Shown: positions 47,101 to 59,885 of the stretch, piece after piece
How positions within the stretch are numbered: the first letter of the stretch is position 1
Layout: every line of letters starts with the position of its first letter
NCBI GenBank assembly: GCA_036346375.1
Contig: CM070501.1
Coordinates: 57,825,326-57,889,325, forward strand
DNA from: Guadua angustifolia
Taxonomy: Eukaryota > Streptophyta > Magnoliopsida > Poales > Poaceae
Direction of reading: 5' to 3'
Length of the DNA: 64,000 nt
The notes under the pieces: model-generated
Database searches by the model: none
Told to the model about the DNA's origin: nothing
The model's input: the letters and a program-made list of their open reading frames with translations, nothing else
Position numbers and translations under genes: made by a program

Positions 47101-49920
47101 TTCAAAAGAGCGTAGTTGGAAGCATTCAAAACACACAATCATCTAAAGCAAATGATCACAGAAAAAGAAACAAAGAAAGAAATTGGTTCACAACTTGAAC
47201 ACAAATCACAACTTGAAAACAAACATAGGAGCAATACAACATTCTGAGAAATATGATTTAACTCTGGAAACCCAGTAATTCGGCGTTAAAACAACTGTAT
47301 CCTATTCTCAAAAGATTTTCCATCACTGACAAAAAAGGGTGACATGCCAGAAGTTATTTGGCATATAATAGGTTACATGATCAACTCAACATGGGAGTAA
47401 AGCTTTAAAAGAAAGTTACTAAAAAAATGTAAACAATGTATTTCTTCATCAGCAACAACTCTATGTGGTATACTCACTCTAACTGTGATCTCTCCACAAA
47501 ATGTAACATTTGGTATATGAGCAAACCCATGCCTTAAAATTTAGCAGCAGTGACCTTAGAAAATCATTGTTAACACACTTCCTGTGAATATTGATTAGTC
47601 AACAGTAACACTGGAAAAAGGAGATAAGAGAAGCTAATAAAATAGGAAAAAGAACTAATGCATATTGTTAGAAGTATCACTATCAAAAACAGAAACCAAG
47701 TCAGCAATTGATACATTCATGAAATGTACAGTTCTTGATCACTAAATATTAAGGAATCCAATAGAAGATAAGTTGTACCTGGCCAATTCCTCCAAATAAC
47801 TCATGCAGTTCTTCAACAGTCACATCAGGAGGCAAGTTTGAGATGTAAATCCTTGGATTGTCACAAGTCTCATCACAGTTTGCATCACACTGCTTAACCT
47901 TTGTAGTAGACTCAGGGGCAGCACTGCCAGCATAGCCACCTCCACCGCCGCCGCCACCACCACCATAATATGATGTTGGTGCACCACCTGGGCCTCCACC
48001 CCCAGGCATTGAACGACCACCATACCCACCATCGTATGTAGGTGGCAGGCCTCCTTGGCTCCCTGGGGCACCACCACTATATGGGGGCATCGGAGGTGGG
48101 GCACCATAGCTTGGTGGGTATGATCCTGGACCACCACCATAGCTACTAGGAGGTGGCACTGCAGCATCTGAATTGTATGCATTGTTGCCTCCATAGGAGC
48201 TTGGAGGTGCTGTGAAGTCACCAGCAGGCCCACCATAGGAAGGAGGACCTTGTCTGTAGCCACCGGAATCATAACTACCTTCATCTCCCCTTTGGTTCTC
48301 TTGGTCTCTTCCTCCGTAACCACCACCCCTGCCACCGCGGTAGTCATCAAAACCACGATCACCGCCACCACCTCGGCCATATCCTCCTCTTCCTCTTCCT
48401 CCTCCACCACCACCACGGCCACCGGAGTTGTAATCACCACCACCTCTGTTGTAGCCATCACCACCACCAGAACTATAATCCCCACCACTACGATTGTAGC
48501 CTCCACCTCCTCCACCAGAACTATTATACCCACCACCTCCGCCTCCCACTTGGGCAAGGTGCCCCACACTTGTTGCACTCAGTCCTCCTTGCAAAGTTCA
48601 CATTGCCACAGCTGGATCAAGAGTTTATAAATTGTTAGGAAGATTATCAAACAGGAACCAACAAAACTAAGTGACATGAGTCTAGCTTTCCGCAAAAGAT
48701 AATCACTTTCAGCATGAAAACTACTTCATCAGTGTTTTCGAATGCTTCCAATAACAATAGTTCTGGTGTATGCTCCGGTGTAAAAAAAAGCTACAAGAAA
48801 CTATAGTTCATCAATGGTTTTCAATGCTTCCAATAACAATAAACAAAGTTATAAAACCGTGCGTGAATTTTATGCTCTAGTGTAAAAAAAAGAGTGCATA
48901 GGAGGCAAATGTACTATAATAATATATAATACAAACATATATTTGAACATAAATTTTACACTTTAAAATCATTGTACAGTGAGTTAAAATTATAGGGAAC
49001 CTAGCAGAAATTAAAACCAAGCCATCAGAATGAAGAAGTGTTTTTTTCCGACTCCAATCACAATTCCCAGAACTACATCCTAAGAACCGAATCATAAAAT
49101 ATCATGAAAGTTCCACCCATCCCGACAAATCAAACATATGGAACTGTACAGCAACCTACTTGGGTACACATCACACTAAGAAGATGGGGGGCGACTTTGC
49201 ACCATGTCGCAAGCAACCCCTAAATTGAATAGCCCAACAATTTAACCACCTAAACCATGCAATCAAGCATCTAGAACACCCAATCTATATCCAACCCGAC
49301 AGGAGGTGTTCAGCAAATCAGAGGCAGGGATAGAAGAGATGGAAGGGCCCAACGTTGGATATTAGATGCTAGACCACGCTGCAAACATATAGGTGATTGC
49401 ACAGGATATTTCTCTCCTAAACAAGGCAAACAAACATGCTACAGCAGTGTAACTCATCTCATGCCTACGCACCCAAATTCTCACGACAGTCCAGAAGACA
49501 ACGATTAGATCAGTCAATTTAAGCAATATTGTCGAATGAATTAACCAGTAAACGAAACGCACCTCGCGTCAGGGCAAACCCAGTCTCCTTCGCGTCCTCC
49601 TCCGCGCCCGCCACCGCCACCGCCTCGTCCACCCCCACCTCTCCGCCGCCGCCGCCGTAGCCTCCTCCTCCTCCACCACCTCTCCCACCGCCGCCGCCAT
49701 ATCCTCCTCCTCCGCCGCCACCACCACCACCACCACCACCATATCCTCCCCCGCCGCCTCCTCGCCCACGACCGCCACCTACACAAACACAAGCACGAAC
49801 CAGTCAGAAAGCAGATCCAAAAGCAGACAGGCAGACGAGTCACAGGATCCAGACGCGACCTCGGCCACCGTAGCCGCCCCCGCCGCCGCGGTAGTCGTCG
49901 GATCCGTACGACCCCGACAT
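44128..49920 (-). CDS. TAF15/FUS-like RNA-binding protein with RGG, RanBP2 zinc finger and RRM; zinc finger out of frame as read
   Basis: This family joins transcription initiation (TFIID subunit 15-like) and RNA processing in the nucleus. The minus-strand exons are 49920-49860, 49778-49563, 48611-47779, 47099-46949, 46850-46772 and 44242-44128. The start is MSGSYGSDDYRGGGGGYGGR. A Gly/Arg-rich tract follows, then a RanBP2-type finger (DWVCPDAS...CGNVNFARRTECNKCGAPCP), a long Gly/Tyr/Pro-rich region, an RRM (RIYISNLPPDVTVEELHELF, KIYTDESGNNKGDACLAYED, KISVVMAEKSAPR) and an RGG tail. The total is 1,455 nt, divisible by three. However, the frame from the ATG misses the finger: one base appears lost near 49641-49656 and one gained near 48541-48551. 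As written, translation stops at TGA 48600-48598. These are either assembly errors in G/C runs or genuine damage. The RRM and tail are intact. Confidence 0.85.
44840..45791. mobile_element. Transposon with GGCCCTGTTTGTTT ends in the last intron of the TAF15-like gene
   Basis: GGCCCTGTTTGTTT (44840-44853) and its inverted form, which ends at 45791, enclose 952 bp. TCA occurs on both sides (44837-44839 and 45792-45794). The subterminal parts are rich in AAAAGCC/GGCTTTT. Inside, a segment of about 90 bp (45221-45313) is repeated at about 45388-45474, with GTGGGTAGTTTTGCAAAAAC and TTTCAGATATT in common. A PIF/Harbinger-like non-autonomous element is likely, but the duplicated triplet is not the usual TWA. 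Confidence 0.7.
45863..46565. mobile_element. hAT MITE sharing termini with the 7.9-kb hAT element
   Basis: It starts TAGGGGTGAAAAC and ends GTTTTCACCCTA, and is flanked by the exact 8-bp repeat ATGGCATA (45855-45862 and 46566-46573). Its length is 703 bp. The terminal sequence is the same as that of the element at 2079-9967, so both were probably mobilised by the same transposase. The interior is rich in CGGTAAT and TTCCGAT words and has no coding content. Confidence 0.88.
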
Positions 49921-50911
49921 GGGCTCAGGTCTAGGACTCTAGGGTTTGGGAATGTTCGAGAGGGCAGCGGCGAACAGAACAGAGTGCAAGTATTGTGGAT
50001 TAGGGCGGACGTCGAGGAGATATCTCGCGAACATGGGCCGGGTTTAATCTATAGTTAGGTTTCTGTTATATTGGTTTGCGCTCAGTCGCTCACTGGATGT
50101 GGGCCCGATTTTGGGCTTTTGATTGGGATCGCTGAAGGCCCACTACGTTTGAGGTGTTTGGCCAGCCCGTATGTTGGGCATGTGAAGATTCTTTCTTCTT
50201 TGAGGAAGCATGTGAATTTCCAAGTGTTTTTTTGGCAAAACATTCATGCAATGATACAAGTGCCTCCTCAAAGAAAAAAAAGGTAAAAATGGAGAAACAG
50301 TAGCCTCGCTGTTTAAGATGAGCCTGTCATTTTCCACTCAAAAAAAAAAACAAGAAGAAGAGGAACGAAGGAGATGAATCTGTCATTAGAACACACTGTC
50401 TTAATTGAGCTCTTCGTACAATGGGTCTGTTGATGATGAGATCAATCGAGCTCTTAACACTACCAGTGCTCTCGGTTACCGTACTCTCAGAGCTTTTATT
50501 TTGCATGACCCCGTAATTTGAAATTTTGTTTTGAGTAATCCTAGACTCCTAGTTGATTATAGCCTTATCTGCTAATCGGACTGTCAATTCGAGGCCTTTA
50601 AGCTCCTAGAGTGACCTATAGATCGCCAGAATTTATCGAACAGAAGGTGCCTGTCATCCCGGCAAAAGTGCCTGTACGTGCATGGAAAAATCTGCAGTAG
50701 CATTTTTATCATCTTGCGAGGTCACGCACGGGCGGGCAGCGCAATCATCGATAATCGGCAAGTTGTTTTAGTTTATTAACCATACAATTTAATAGTCAAA
50801 TGTATAGCATTAACTTAATCCTCACCTCAGCTTGGATGCCGGCAAACGTGTACTACGATGCTAATTCTAATCATCGACAGGAGCTAATAAACTACGCGGC
50901 CAAAGAAATTA
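49921..50911. other. Upstream region of the TAF15-like gene, no gene recognised
   Basis: The 5' UTR and promoter of the minus-strand gene lie at about 49921-50050. The rest holds no recognised exon, RNA gene or clear element. Confidence 0.35.
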
Positions 50912-50969
50912 GGGAGTGTATAGGTATCATCCGGATGTTTTTTTGGTTGAAATCATCCAAATCTAGAAC

Positions 50970-51160
50970 CGTTGGATTTCGGATCCAAATTCACCGGGCC
51001 GTTGGATCAAATTATACGATCGGATGTAATCGATACTCCCGAACATCTAAATTCACTGGGCCGTTGGATCAAATCATAGGATCGGATCCAAATTCACCGG
51101 GCCGTTGGATCAAATAATAGGATCGGATCCAAATTCACCGGGCCGTTGGATCAAATGATC
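50970..51160. repeat. Minisatellite, unit about 41 bp (about four copies)
   Basis: The words AAATTCACCGGGCCGTTGGAT and CAAAT.ATAGGATCGGATCC recur with starts near 50987, 51049, 51090 and 51131. The last two spacings are 41 bp. It lies inside the Mutator-like MITE and ends at the CACTA insertion point. Confidence 0.8.
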
Positions 51161-51180
51161 CAATGCACTACAGGAAACCT

Positions 51181-51640
51181 GAAAATTTTAGTGGTTGTAA
51201 CCCACGAAAATAAGATCTGTGCCTTATTTAAAATAACTATTTTCGCCGGCAATAGCCTTATTTTCGCTTCGTCGCGACCGTCAGAGATAAGGAGTCGAAA
51301 GTTAGCTTAATTTTGAAAGTTAGTTATTTTCGCTCGGCCAGGACGCCGCCGACGAGAGTTAGTCTTGAAAGTTTAATTTTCGCTTAAGAACGACGGTACG
51401 ACGAAAATAATTAACTTTCGTCGATTTTCTTCTGTACCCACGAAAGTTAATAACGTTAACTTTCGTCGGGTTAGTTTACGCCCACTAAAGTTAATTTGGT
51501 TAAGTTTAAATCGGTTTCTTGGCCCACTAAAATAATTTGGGTTAAGTTTAAATCGGTTTCTTGGCCCATTGAAAATAATTTGTGTTAATTTTAAATCGGT
51601 TTTTCTGCCCATTTAAAATTAACTCGACGACAAAAAAAAA
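51181..51640. repeat. Left subterminal repeats of the CACTA element
   Basis: Multiple short words CGAAAATAA, CGAAAGTTA and their complements TTATTTTCG / TAACTTTCG lie within about 460 bp of the end. A phrase AAATCGGTTTCTTGGCCCA is repeated near 51510 and 51555. Such arrays bind the TNPA-type protein in En/Spm elements. Confidence 0.75.
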
Positions 51641-51659
51641 GCCCAAGAATCCCATTTTT

Positions 51660-51850
51660 CATACAAATTTAGACAAATATCATTCATAACATATATCATT
51701 CATTCAATTCAATCATTCATCCACATATATCACTCATTCATCCACATATCATTCAAATATCCACATATCATTCATCCACATATCATTCAAATATCATTCA
51801 AATACATACATCCATTCATTCATCCACATATATCATTCATCTCAAGATTA
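51660..51850. repeat. CATTCATCCACATAT-type degenerate tandem repeat
   Basis: Words ATCATTCA, CATCCACATAT and ATTCAAATA alternate irregularly over about 190 bp, just inside the left subterminal region of the CACTA element. It is non-coding. Confidence 0.75.
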
Positions 51851-53329
51851 GTTGAGTTGTCGCATCATTCATCCACATATAATAGTTAGTTGAGTTGTGG
51901 CATCACAAGATTACTGATTATTACCAAACATCTCAAGATTGGTCATTTGAGTTGTGGCCGCTTCTCATGAGCCAAATAGGTTTTGAACATGCTCTCTAGG
52001 TCTTTGCTCCGGTGCTCTTGGGCGTGGCGGCGGAGTTTGGTAAACAGTGCGTGATTTGTCCCCGATCCCCACGATCTGAAGAGACCAAATTTAGCGAAGT
52101 CTCAGATGGTGACCAATATCTAAGAAATATTTCATAGTTGTTTTGCATTATTGGAGATGATCGAACTAAAAAGCTAATTATTTGGCATTACAATGACATA
52201 AGGTACACCCACCACCATCAATTAATCAGCTAGGCTAAAGCATGCAAACACTACCATAAGTCAATCTTTTTGTGTTCTGTGTCTTTTTTAGAGCAACTAC
52301 AATAAGTGTATGCACTCTATTCATGTTATCTTTGTTGTCCATATAACATACATTTTACATCTATGTCCACATAAGCTTATGTATTTATTAGCTTGCATAT
52401 ATTGGTAGGGTAAATTCATCTTGCTAGGAATTCTTTTAAAATCCGCTTCAACTTCCAATTCTTGATATATTTGCATTTGCGATTCTTTGCATATGGATCG
52501 GTTTTAGTGTGTCAGATTCGATCTCCTTTTTTTGTGAGAATAGTGTACATGTTCTGTTTGACCATCACATCAATTTGATTTACTTATACTCTTACTAGGA
52601 CACCACTGCTAGAAACTTGTCTTAACTTAGAAAGCAGATACAACCTTAACATGCTTGGTGCATTAAGCTAGTTACATCCGAGTTTAGAAATCAATAATTT
52701 TGGAAGACCCTAAATGGTTTTACATCGATATGTTTGTGGCATCATCATAATCGGGGAGCTATCTTACTAAAGCAGAGAAGATGGCGTAAATCAAGGTCAA
52801 GCAAGAGGAAGACAAGCATGCACCAAAGCTACATTCGTTCGTAAAACAGTTAAATTTTGTTAGTGTGAATTGTTAGCCATTCCATTTTATGGTTGTGCCA
52901 TACATATACATTTGTTGGACTTTGATTTTTATCCAATCTCGGTGGGATGGTATTATTCAAGTAATCACATGTTGGTAAAAATTACACCGCTTAACAATTA
53001 CGCTCAGAGAATGTTGGATGCCTAGATGTAATAGATTGATATTAACTTGAACTTTCTCGCATCCTTAATGGCTTACTTTACGTAAGAACTTAGTTTGGAA
53101 TATATGTTTTTAACTTAGACGTGGTCGTAAAAATGTTTATTAAGTAATAACGTAAGCAGATGTACCCAATTCATTATGGTTCTGACTCTGAAATTGAACT
53201 CAGAATTCCCAAAATCTGGTGAAGTGGTGACATAACCCTTCTATTATAAGTTTTAGTAAATAACAGTGTAGAAATAATGGAAAGACCAAGTTTAGCTAAC
53301 CTGAGCTGCAGGAGAAGGTGCCAGAGGAT

Positions 53330-56300
53330 TCATCCCCCATTGTGGTGGTGGTGGTGGCGGCTGCCATGGTGGAAAGACAATGGTCTGGCCCTGCTGCTGG
53401 AACATTGCCTGTAAATGCAATGTGTCAGTTTCATATATTGTTGCATGCTCGGAATGCTAACTGTTGAGGGCTCAGATTTACTTGAATAGCCTTTCTTCTT
53501 GTGCCATGTAATCGAGCATAGTATGCCTCCTGCGACCTTTGATGTTCATCCATGCACCTTAGCTCCTCACGCAGCCTAGCAACCTCTACCTCCTGCTCTG
53601 AGGGGCGACGGCTACTAACCCCCGAGCTCTGCGAAGAAGACCCCCTCTGAGCTCGCACCTCCCTCGAGTCAATCACTCCGGTGAACATGGAGTACCTTCA
53701 AAATACAGGAACACAAAGGCTTTAGAACTTCAATTTATTGCTCGCATTAACAAAGTTTGAGAAACTATGACATTTTACCGTCCATGGCTCTTTCCGCCTC
53801 CGGTAGCATGCACGGCCACGCCATCAATAGGTTCCTTCCGCCAATCGTAGCCTTCACCGTGACGCCTGACCATTTCCTGCCCATAGCTCTCCTGCAGGCT
53901 GAAGCGAGCCATACAACTTAGAGCTCGAAGTTGATGAGAACTCAATGAAAATTGTGGATAACTCACCGGTCGATCCGAGGCCACCCGAGTGCACAACCGC
54001 GGGGTGTGATGGGTCTCGCCCCTTATGACCTCGCACATAAACTTCGATGTCACTCTATTTGAACACCAATTTGAGCCTCCAGTAGCTAGGGGTTAGTGGC
54101 ATACATATACTTGTGAATATGTTCTTGCAAATATTTGGTACGACTGTCTTACCATGCGTTTAGCCATACGGATGTGTCCATCACCACCATACGTATGGCC
54201 TCCTTCACCTCTGCGAGCTCAGTGCTTCCTTGACTTCGCGATCCATTCAGAGAAGCCCATCGGCGACAAAGAGCGCGGTAAGCATTTGGACGGTCTTCCA
54301 TCCACTAAGCATGACACGCACACATGTGTTAATACATCAAAACAATATTAACATCACAACCTAATGACCATGAACCCTAATATCGTTACACATTATCATT
54401 GTTCTTCGGTCAAGTAAGTTTCGAAGTCGATCAAACTTGACCGTTCGACGCCCTATGCCCTTCAAGTACATATTTGTTGCTTGAATCCGGGCATTGGAGA
54501 ATGCATCCCTGACTACCTTCGTTGCATTGGCATGGAACACAATAGTCGCGTGGCCCAATTCGGCAGGATCAGCCAAACGGTAACGTTTCTGCAATGTTAA
54601 ATTTAAGAATTGTTATTACAAAATTATAGAACTCAACAATTTCATGACTCAAAATCATCCAATCAAGAATATGGTAACGTAAATCGTAAATTTACGTAAA
54701 GCGTAAGCGTAAATTGTAAATTGTAAAGAAGAAAGCAGAAAGAAAGAATGGTAACGTAAATCGTAAATTTCACTAGTACCAATATTCTATTAACTTAGAT
54801 TATGAATCTGAGTTTGTAGGATTTTTCCTCTTCCTGTTAATGTGAGACCGCTAGTGATCCTACAATCAAGACATATAAATATGGAGCAATTTGAGAGGGA
54901 GGTGAATGTCACGCCAATCTCCAATGTTCATGTGGAGAAAGTGCATGCAAAGGGTATCATAACAAGAGCGGTTATGCAAAGGGTATCATAATGATGAGCG
55001 GTTATGCAAAGAGTAAACATTGTGAATGAAGAAAGGTCTATTCCTTTTTTTCCCCATCCGCTGTAATGACTCGGTCAGATACTAATTTATGTGAATATAA
55101 CTCATCAATCATTGCTTTAGTTCAAGTCTGCCATTGCTAGATGTCGCTTACTTAATAGCCAATCTCTAAATCTTGAAGTAACAAAAAGTAGATCAAATTC
55201 TGAGAAATCTGCAGCTATTCTAATCATCTACTGTAAAAATAAGATTCTCCTAGTTCCTTGACATCACACCAAACAACCTTTACCCTAACAACAAACCAGT
55301 GACAAGGACACCACATGGTGGGCCATTCCAGTGTCACGATTGCCAGAAAGGGCTGATCTCAATTTAAAAATTTTAAAAATTTTCTAAGGCAAATACATTA
55401 TACATAGCAAGCATCAATTTAAAAATTTTCAGAATATCTAGTCTACCACTACGTGAAAACACAAGCTTACCCGAAGTCATTCGGCATCGCTCCTCGAGCA
55501 TTTACATGGTTCACATCAGAGATAGCTTGTAATGCTTCCAACTTGTGGCAGGAATGCTCTCACCAAACCTTGTTAATGACTAATCCGGGTAGTGCAAACG
55601 CAGAGGTTACCCAAGATGGCGTTAACTCCGCCTATGGTGTCCTCTGCCGTCGAAACCCGTGTCATCCCATGAGCTGCAAGAAACACAAACTCTATAGATC
55701 TAGTTCTAAAGTAAACAACATAAAACAAACATAAATAAATGTTCTCACCTATCGCCAAGCCGGTGCGATCACAATCTTGTCCTCCTCGGCGTGGGCACTT
55801 GGGAGGAGGGCGACAAGATGGCTCCTCCTAGTCCGCCTCCGCAATACGCTAGAACCTTCAGACGAATCCTCCTGGTCCTCCTCATCCTCCTGGTGCTCCT
55901 CATCCACCTGGTGCTCCTCGTCCACCTGGGCCTCCTCATCCTCCTGGTCCTCCTCATCCACCTGGTGCTCCTCGTCCTCGCCGGCCCAGATTCAGATCTG
56001 CACCGCCACTTCTTCCTCCGTATTTGTGTCATCCTGCGAAATTATATAAGAGATAAGTACATATGAAATGCTAGGTACATATAAGAGATTAGTAGTTATG
56101 AAATGCTAGGTACCTCGGTTCTTTGAAGAGCGATCGGTCGTCCCTGCAATTCCGGCCGCACGTGTCTCAACAAGTCTGGCGTCTTTGGCTTCTGAACTCA
56201 TCGCCTGAAAAAGAGACTCCTCGCTGCGCCGACCATGTAGAATCTTGCTCGCAACACTGAGGAAGCCCTTCGCCGTTTGCTTGACCTTGCGCGACATCCT

Positions 56301-56354
56301 GTTGAAGAAACAAGTACAAGGTATTAATACATGAACATAATAATAAATTGACAA
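53330..56354 (-). pseudogene. CACTA TNPA-like gene (Transposase_24-type), decayed
   Basis: Exon-like frames on the minus strand: 56354-56106 (basic start MSRKVKQTAKGFLSVASKIL), an acidic Asp/Glu repeat tract at 55749-55961 (DEEHQVDEEHQEDEED), 54594-54361 (FDRLRNLLDRRTMIM), 54053-53775, and 53688-53431 (SRRPSEQEVEVARLREEL, a coiled-coil-like helix). The order and the coiled coil near the C-terminus fit the Ptta/En/Spm Transposase_24 family, whose products bind subterminal repeats. No continuous frame survives, and exon limits are approximate. Confidence 0.6.
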
Positions 56355-56599
56355 AATAATAGATGAACAAAATAAGAACTATAAATTAATGTTTACTTGT
56401 CAAAATTCATCAGCATCACGATCAAGTAGTCTCCTTTACATAAAGATCGCCACGTAAATTTTTTTTCTTCATCACCGCCGTTTTTGCTTCTCGGGAACAA
56501 TTACATAAATCACGGTCTCCAACTAAGGAATCGAGTCCTAAACCGGGCTCGATAACAAAAGAGCTTGGCAATTCTTCATCTTGGTAAACCTCATCAACC

Positions 56600-59500
56600 T
56601 CCTCGGCCTCCGGTGACTATCACGATAACCAAAGATCACCAGAGTATATAACCGCTCACGGGGATTAAGCTTTGTATACTACCCACCAAGCATCCGACTT
56701 TGTGCATGGATATGGCATATAATAGACCCGCTCAACTTGGTGTGCAAGGATAAAATTGTCGTAGCCCTTAAGCCTATCGTTGTGTTTCACTTCCACCATG
56801 CCATCTTGGTTTTGTCGAGTCCCTTTATTGTTATCGAACCATTCACAATCAAAGAAGACTACTTTCAGTTTCTTGTCCCTGCAAAACTAAACCGGAGGAT
56901 GTTTTGAATGATTCCATAATAATTAGTTTCCGCCCTTGTTCATCGATTGCCCTAGTCACAACTCCAAAGATAGTCATGGATGCAAGAGGAAGACACCTTC
57001 ACAGTTATTGGTTGAAGCGGAACCCATTGACATCGTGAACGCCATAGCTTTTAATAGCCACCCTTCCAGAAGATAGCCGACGCAAGTCTCGATGGACGCT
57101 ATGCGTCTTTCACGCACCGCATTATGAGGACATGACATTATAAGGATATATACTATTGAAACGTAACATAATAGAATAACATATCACGAGAAGATTGTAC
57201 ATGATCTACGAACCAAGTGATGAAATTTGGCCCTCCATTTATTCCATCCCGTCGCATCAGATTTAGTTGCTTACTCGTGAGGTTCTTTGCCTAGAAGTCC
57301 GCTTTTGCTTATCGAACTCATCACGAGAACGTAAATGAATTAGATCTATAGCAAAGATGAACAAAGAGATAATTACACGCATAACACTTACGTGAAATCT
57401 TGCTCCATCTCATCCATATTGGTGTACATGTAGAGCAAAGCACCTTCCGTTCTTCCCCGAGTATAATAGTAGGCCGGCGACCACCAAGCAGTTGTGCCCC
57501 TCCATTGAAACAGTTTGAGGTCACTACAAGGTGGTTTTTCATCGACATTGTACCGCATCGTAGGAGCATAGACATTGTGTTCGCTCGCAAAATATACACT
57601 CGAGAAGTATGCTATCTCCTTAATTGAAAATGCTTCCGCGATGCACCCTTCAACTCTTGCCTTGTTGCCAACCATAGCTCTAAGCTTCTTGAGGGCCCTT
57701 TCAATGTGATACATCCACCTATATTGCAGGGGCCACCTACCTTAGCTTCATATGGAAGATGAACAAGGAGATGTTGCATTGGATTGAAGAACCCCGGAGG
57801 GAATATTTTTCCATCTTACATACAAGCACCCAGTATCTCTTTCTCCAACATCTCCATCATCTCCTTCGTGATTTCTTTAGCACGAGTTGTCTATAGAAAT
57901 AACTTAGCTCACCTAGCACCTTCCACACATCATCATTAAGGTATCCGCTGAAACATTACAGTGTGAGTCTTTCCATTATTATGTGGTAATCATGGCTCTT
58001 CAACCCATTTAGCTTCCCTGTCTTCACATTCACACGCCCTTCTCAAGCCCGCAGCAGAACCATCGGGAATTTCAGCTTTTTTCATCCACCTCAAAGACTT
58101 CTTTCTTATCTTTAGGTTTAAGACAAAATGGAGCGCGTGGCTTACTACCACTTTCGGTGAGCTCAAGGGTTGGACGGTTACAAATCGCTAAGTCTCTTCG
58201 GGCCTTGAGGTTGTCTTTTGTTTTGTCCGTCATATCCATGCACGTGCTTATGATGCTTTCAGAAACATTACGTTCCTGGTGCATGACGTCAATGTTGTGC
58301 ATCAGAATCAACGCCTTGGCATAGGGGAGCTCCCATATTCCAGATATGTGAGTCCAGTTGTGCTCCACTCCAAAACCTTCGAACCCGTCTGCATCTGCTT
58401 TTGGGACCAGTTTACTCAGCTTATCAGCAATTTCTAGCCCGCTTAGACGCTTCGGCGGTCCCTTTGTGACAATGGTGTTCTTCCTAAAAGCGTTCTTCTG
58501 CCGTCTAAAGATGTGTCTCTGGGGCAAGAAACATCTATGGCAATCGAAGTAGCTGATCTTTCCACCAAAAGCTAGGCGGAAACAATTCGTGTTCGAACCA
58601 CAAATCGGACAGGTCAAATTTCCATGGCAGCTCCATCCAGCAAAAATACCATAGGCCGGGAAATCATGAACGGACCATAAATACGCAACTCGAAGGTTGA
58701 ATTTCTTCTTCTTGTAAGAGTCATACGCTTCAACTCCGCCCACAACTGTTTCAACTCTTCGATTAAGGGTTTGACATCATGTTGAGGCGTGTCCCGTGAT
58801 GTTGCGGGCCGTATGATAAGGCATAAGAACATAAACTCATATTTCATGCAAAGAGCGGTGGAAGGTTATACGAACAGAAAGACGGGCCAACAAGAGTAGG
58901 AGGCAGCGGATTGGCCGAAGGTGTGAAGCCATCGGCCGCCAACCCAATGCGAACATTTCTCGCATCATGGCGAAGTCTGCGTCAAAGCCGCCCGAGCCCT
59001 CCATGCCTCACCATCGACGGGTGCACCATCACTCCGTCGTTCTCACGTACACCTTCCTTGTGCCACCTCATGTGCCTAGCGGTTCTCTTTGAGAGAAACA
59101 ACCGTTTGACCCGCGGTGTAATCGGCATGTAACGAAGTTGCTTATGTGCAACATCAGTCATCACATTTGCACCGTCTTCATTTACGACCTCGACGTACCT
59201 CGGTTTGCCACACTTCAAGCACTTCTTCTCATTCTTATGCTCTTTCCAGAAAAGCATGCAATTGTCTTTGCACACATCAATCTTCTCATATTTCATACCG
59301 AGAGTAGAAACCAATCTCTTGGCATGGTACATGTCTTTGGGCATGTTATGAGGCTTCTAAGCACATCACCGATCAAGTTGGAGAGCTCGTTGTAACAATT
59401 ATTCGAGAACGCAAACTTTGACTTAATGGCCATGAGCCGTGTCACAAAAGCTAGGAGGGTCACTACGTTGGTTCGTGCAATGGCTCTTCCAAGCTTTGAG

Positions 59501-59885
59501 GGCCTCAAGAACCTTTCAACCTCTGGTGTAGGCGATCCTCGGAATGTAGTTCAACTCCGGCAGTATAGCTTCAAGCATCTCGTCCATCCTATCATCACCC
59601 GCCCTATCATCATCTACCTCTTCTACTTGACTTGAGAGAATGACTCGCCGTGGTGCACCCACAACTCATAGCTTGGCATGAAACCGCGCGACAAAGGTCT
59701 AGCGCCACCTTTGTCTTGTCGTGTTTGGACAAATTTTGGCACTTGCCACATGGGCACCTCACCTTATCGGTACTAGACAAAGAGAACATACGGTTCACAA
59801 AAGCCGTAGTCTTGGCCACCCACTCATCCGAGTGAGCCCCACTCTTATCCCAACCATCATACATCCATCGCCGATCGTCACCCAT
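56600..59885 (-). pseudogene. CACTA TNP2-type transposase, multiple frameshifts
   Basis: The start MGDDRRWMYDGWDKSGAHSD leads to the Cys-rich CPCGKCQN of the transposase-associated domain. Further minus-strand frames read AFVTRLMAIKSKFAFSNNCY, MPKDMYHAKRLVSTLGMKYE, ERTARH-like and NCMLFWKEHKNEKKCLKCGK. The Transposase_21 part at 58743-58072 follows (YDSYKKKKFNLRVAYLWSVH, DFPAYGIFAGWSCHGNLTCP, HNIDVMHQERNVSES). A DUF4218-like part lies at 57714-57388 (YHIERALKKLRAMVGNKARV, EGCIAEAF), and DUF4216-like scraps lie near 56650-57000. Normally this protein cuts at the element ends. Here several frame changes and stops break it. Confidence 0.85.

Noticed and set aside
47820..48630. Additional open frames in other readings of the Gly-rich exon of the TAF15-like gene
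   Set aside because: They are shadows of the GGN-repeat coding frame, which continues into the conserved RRM.
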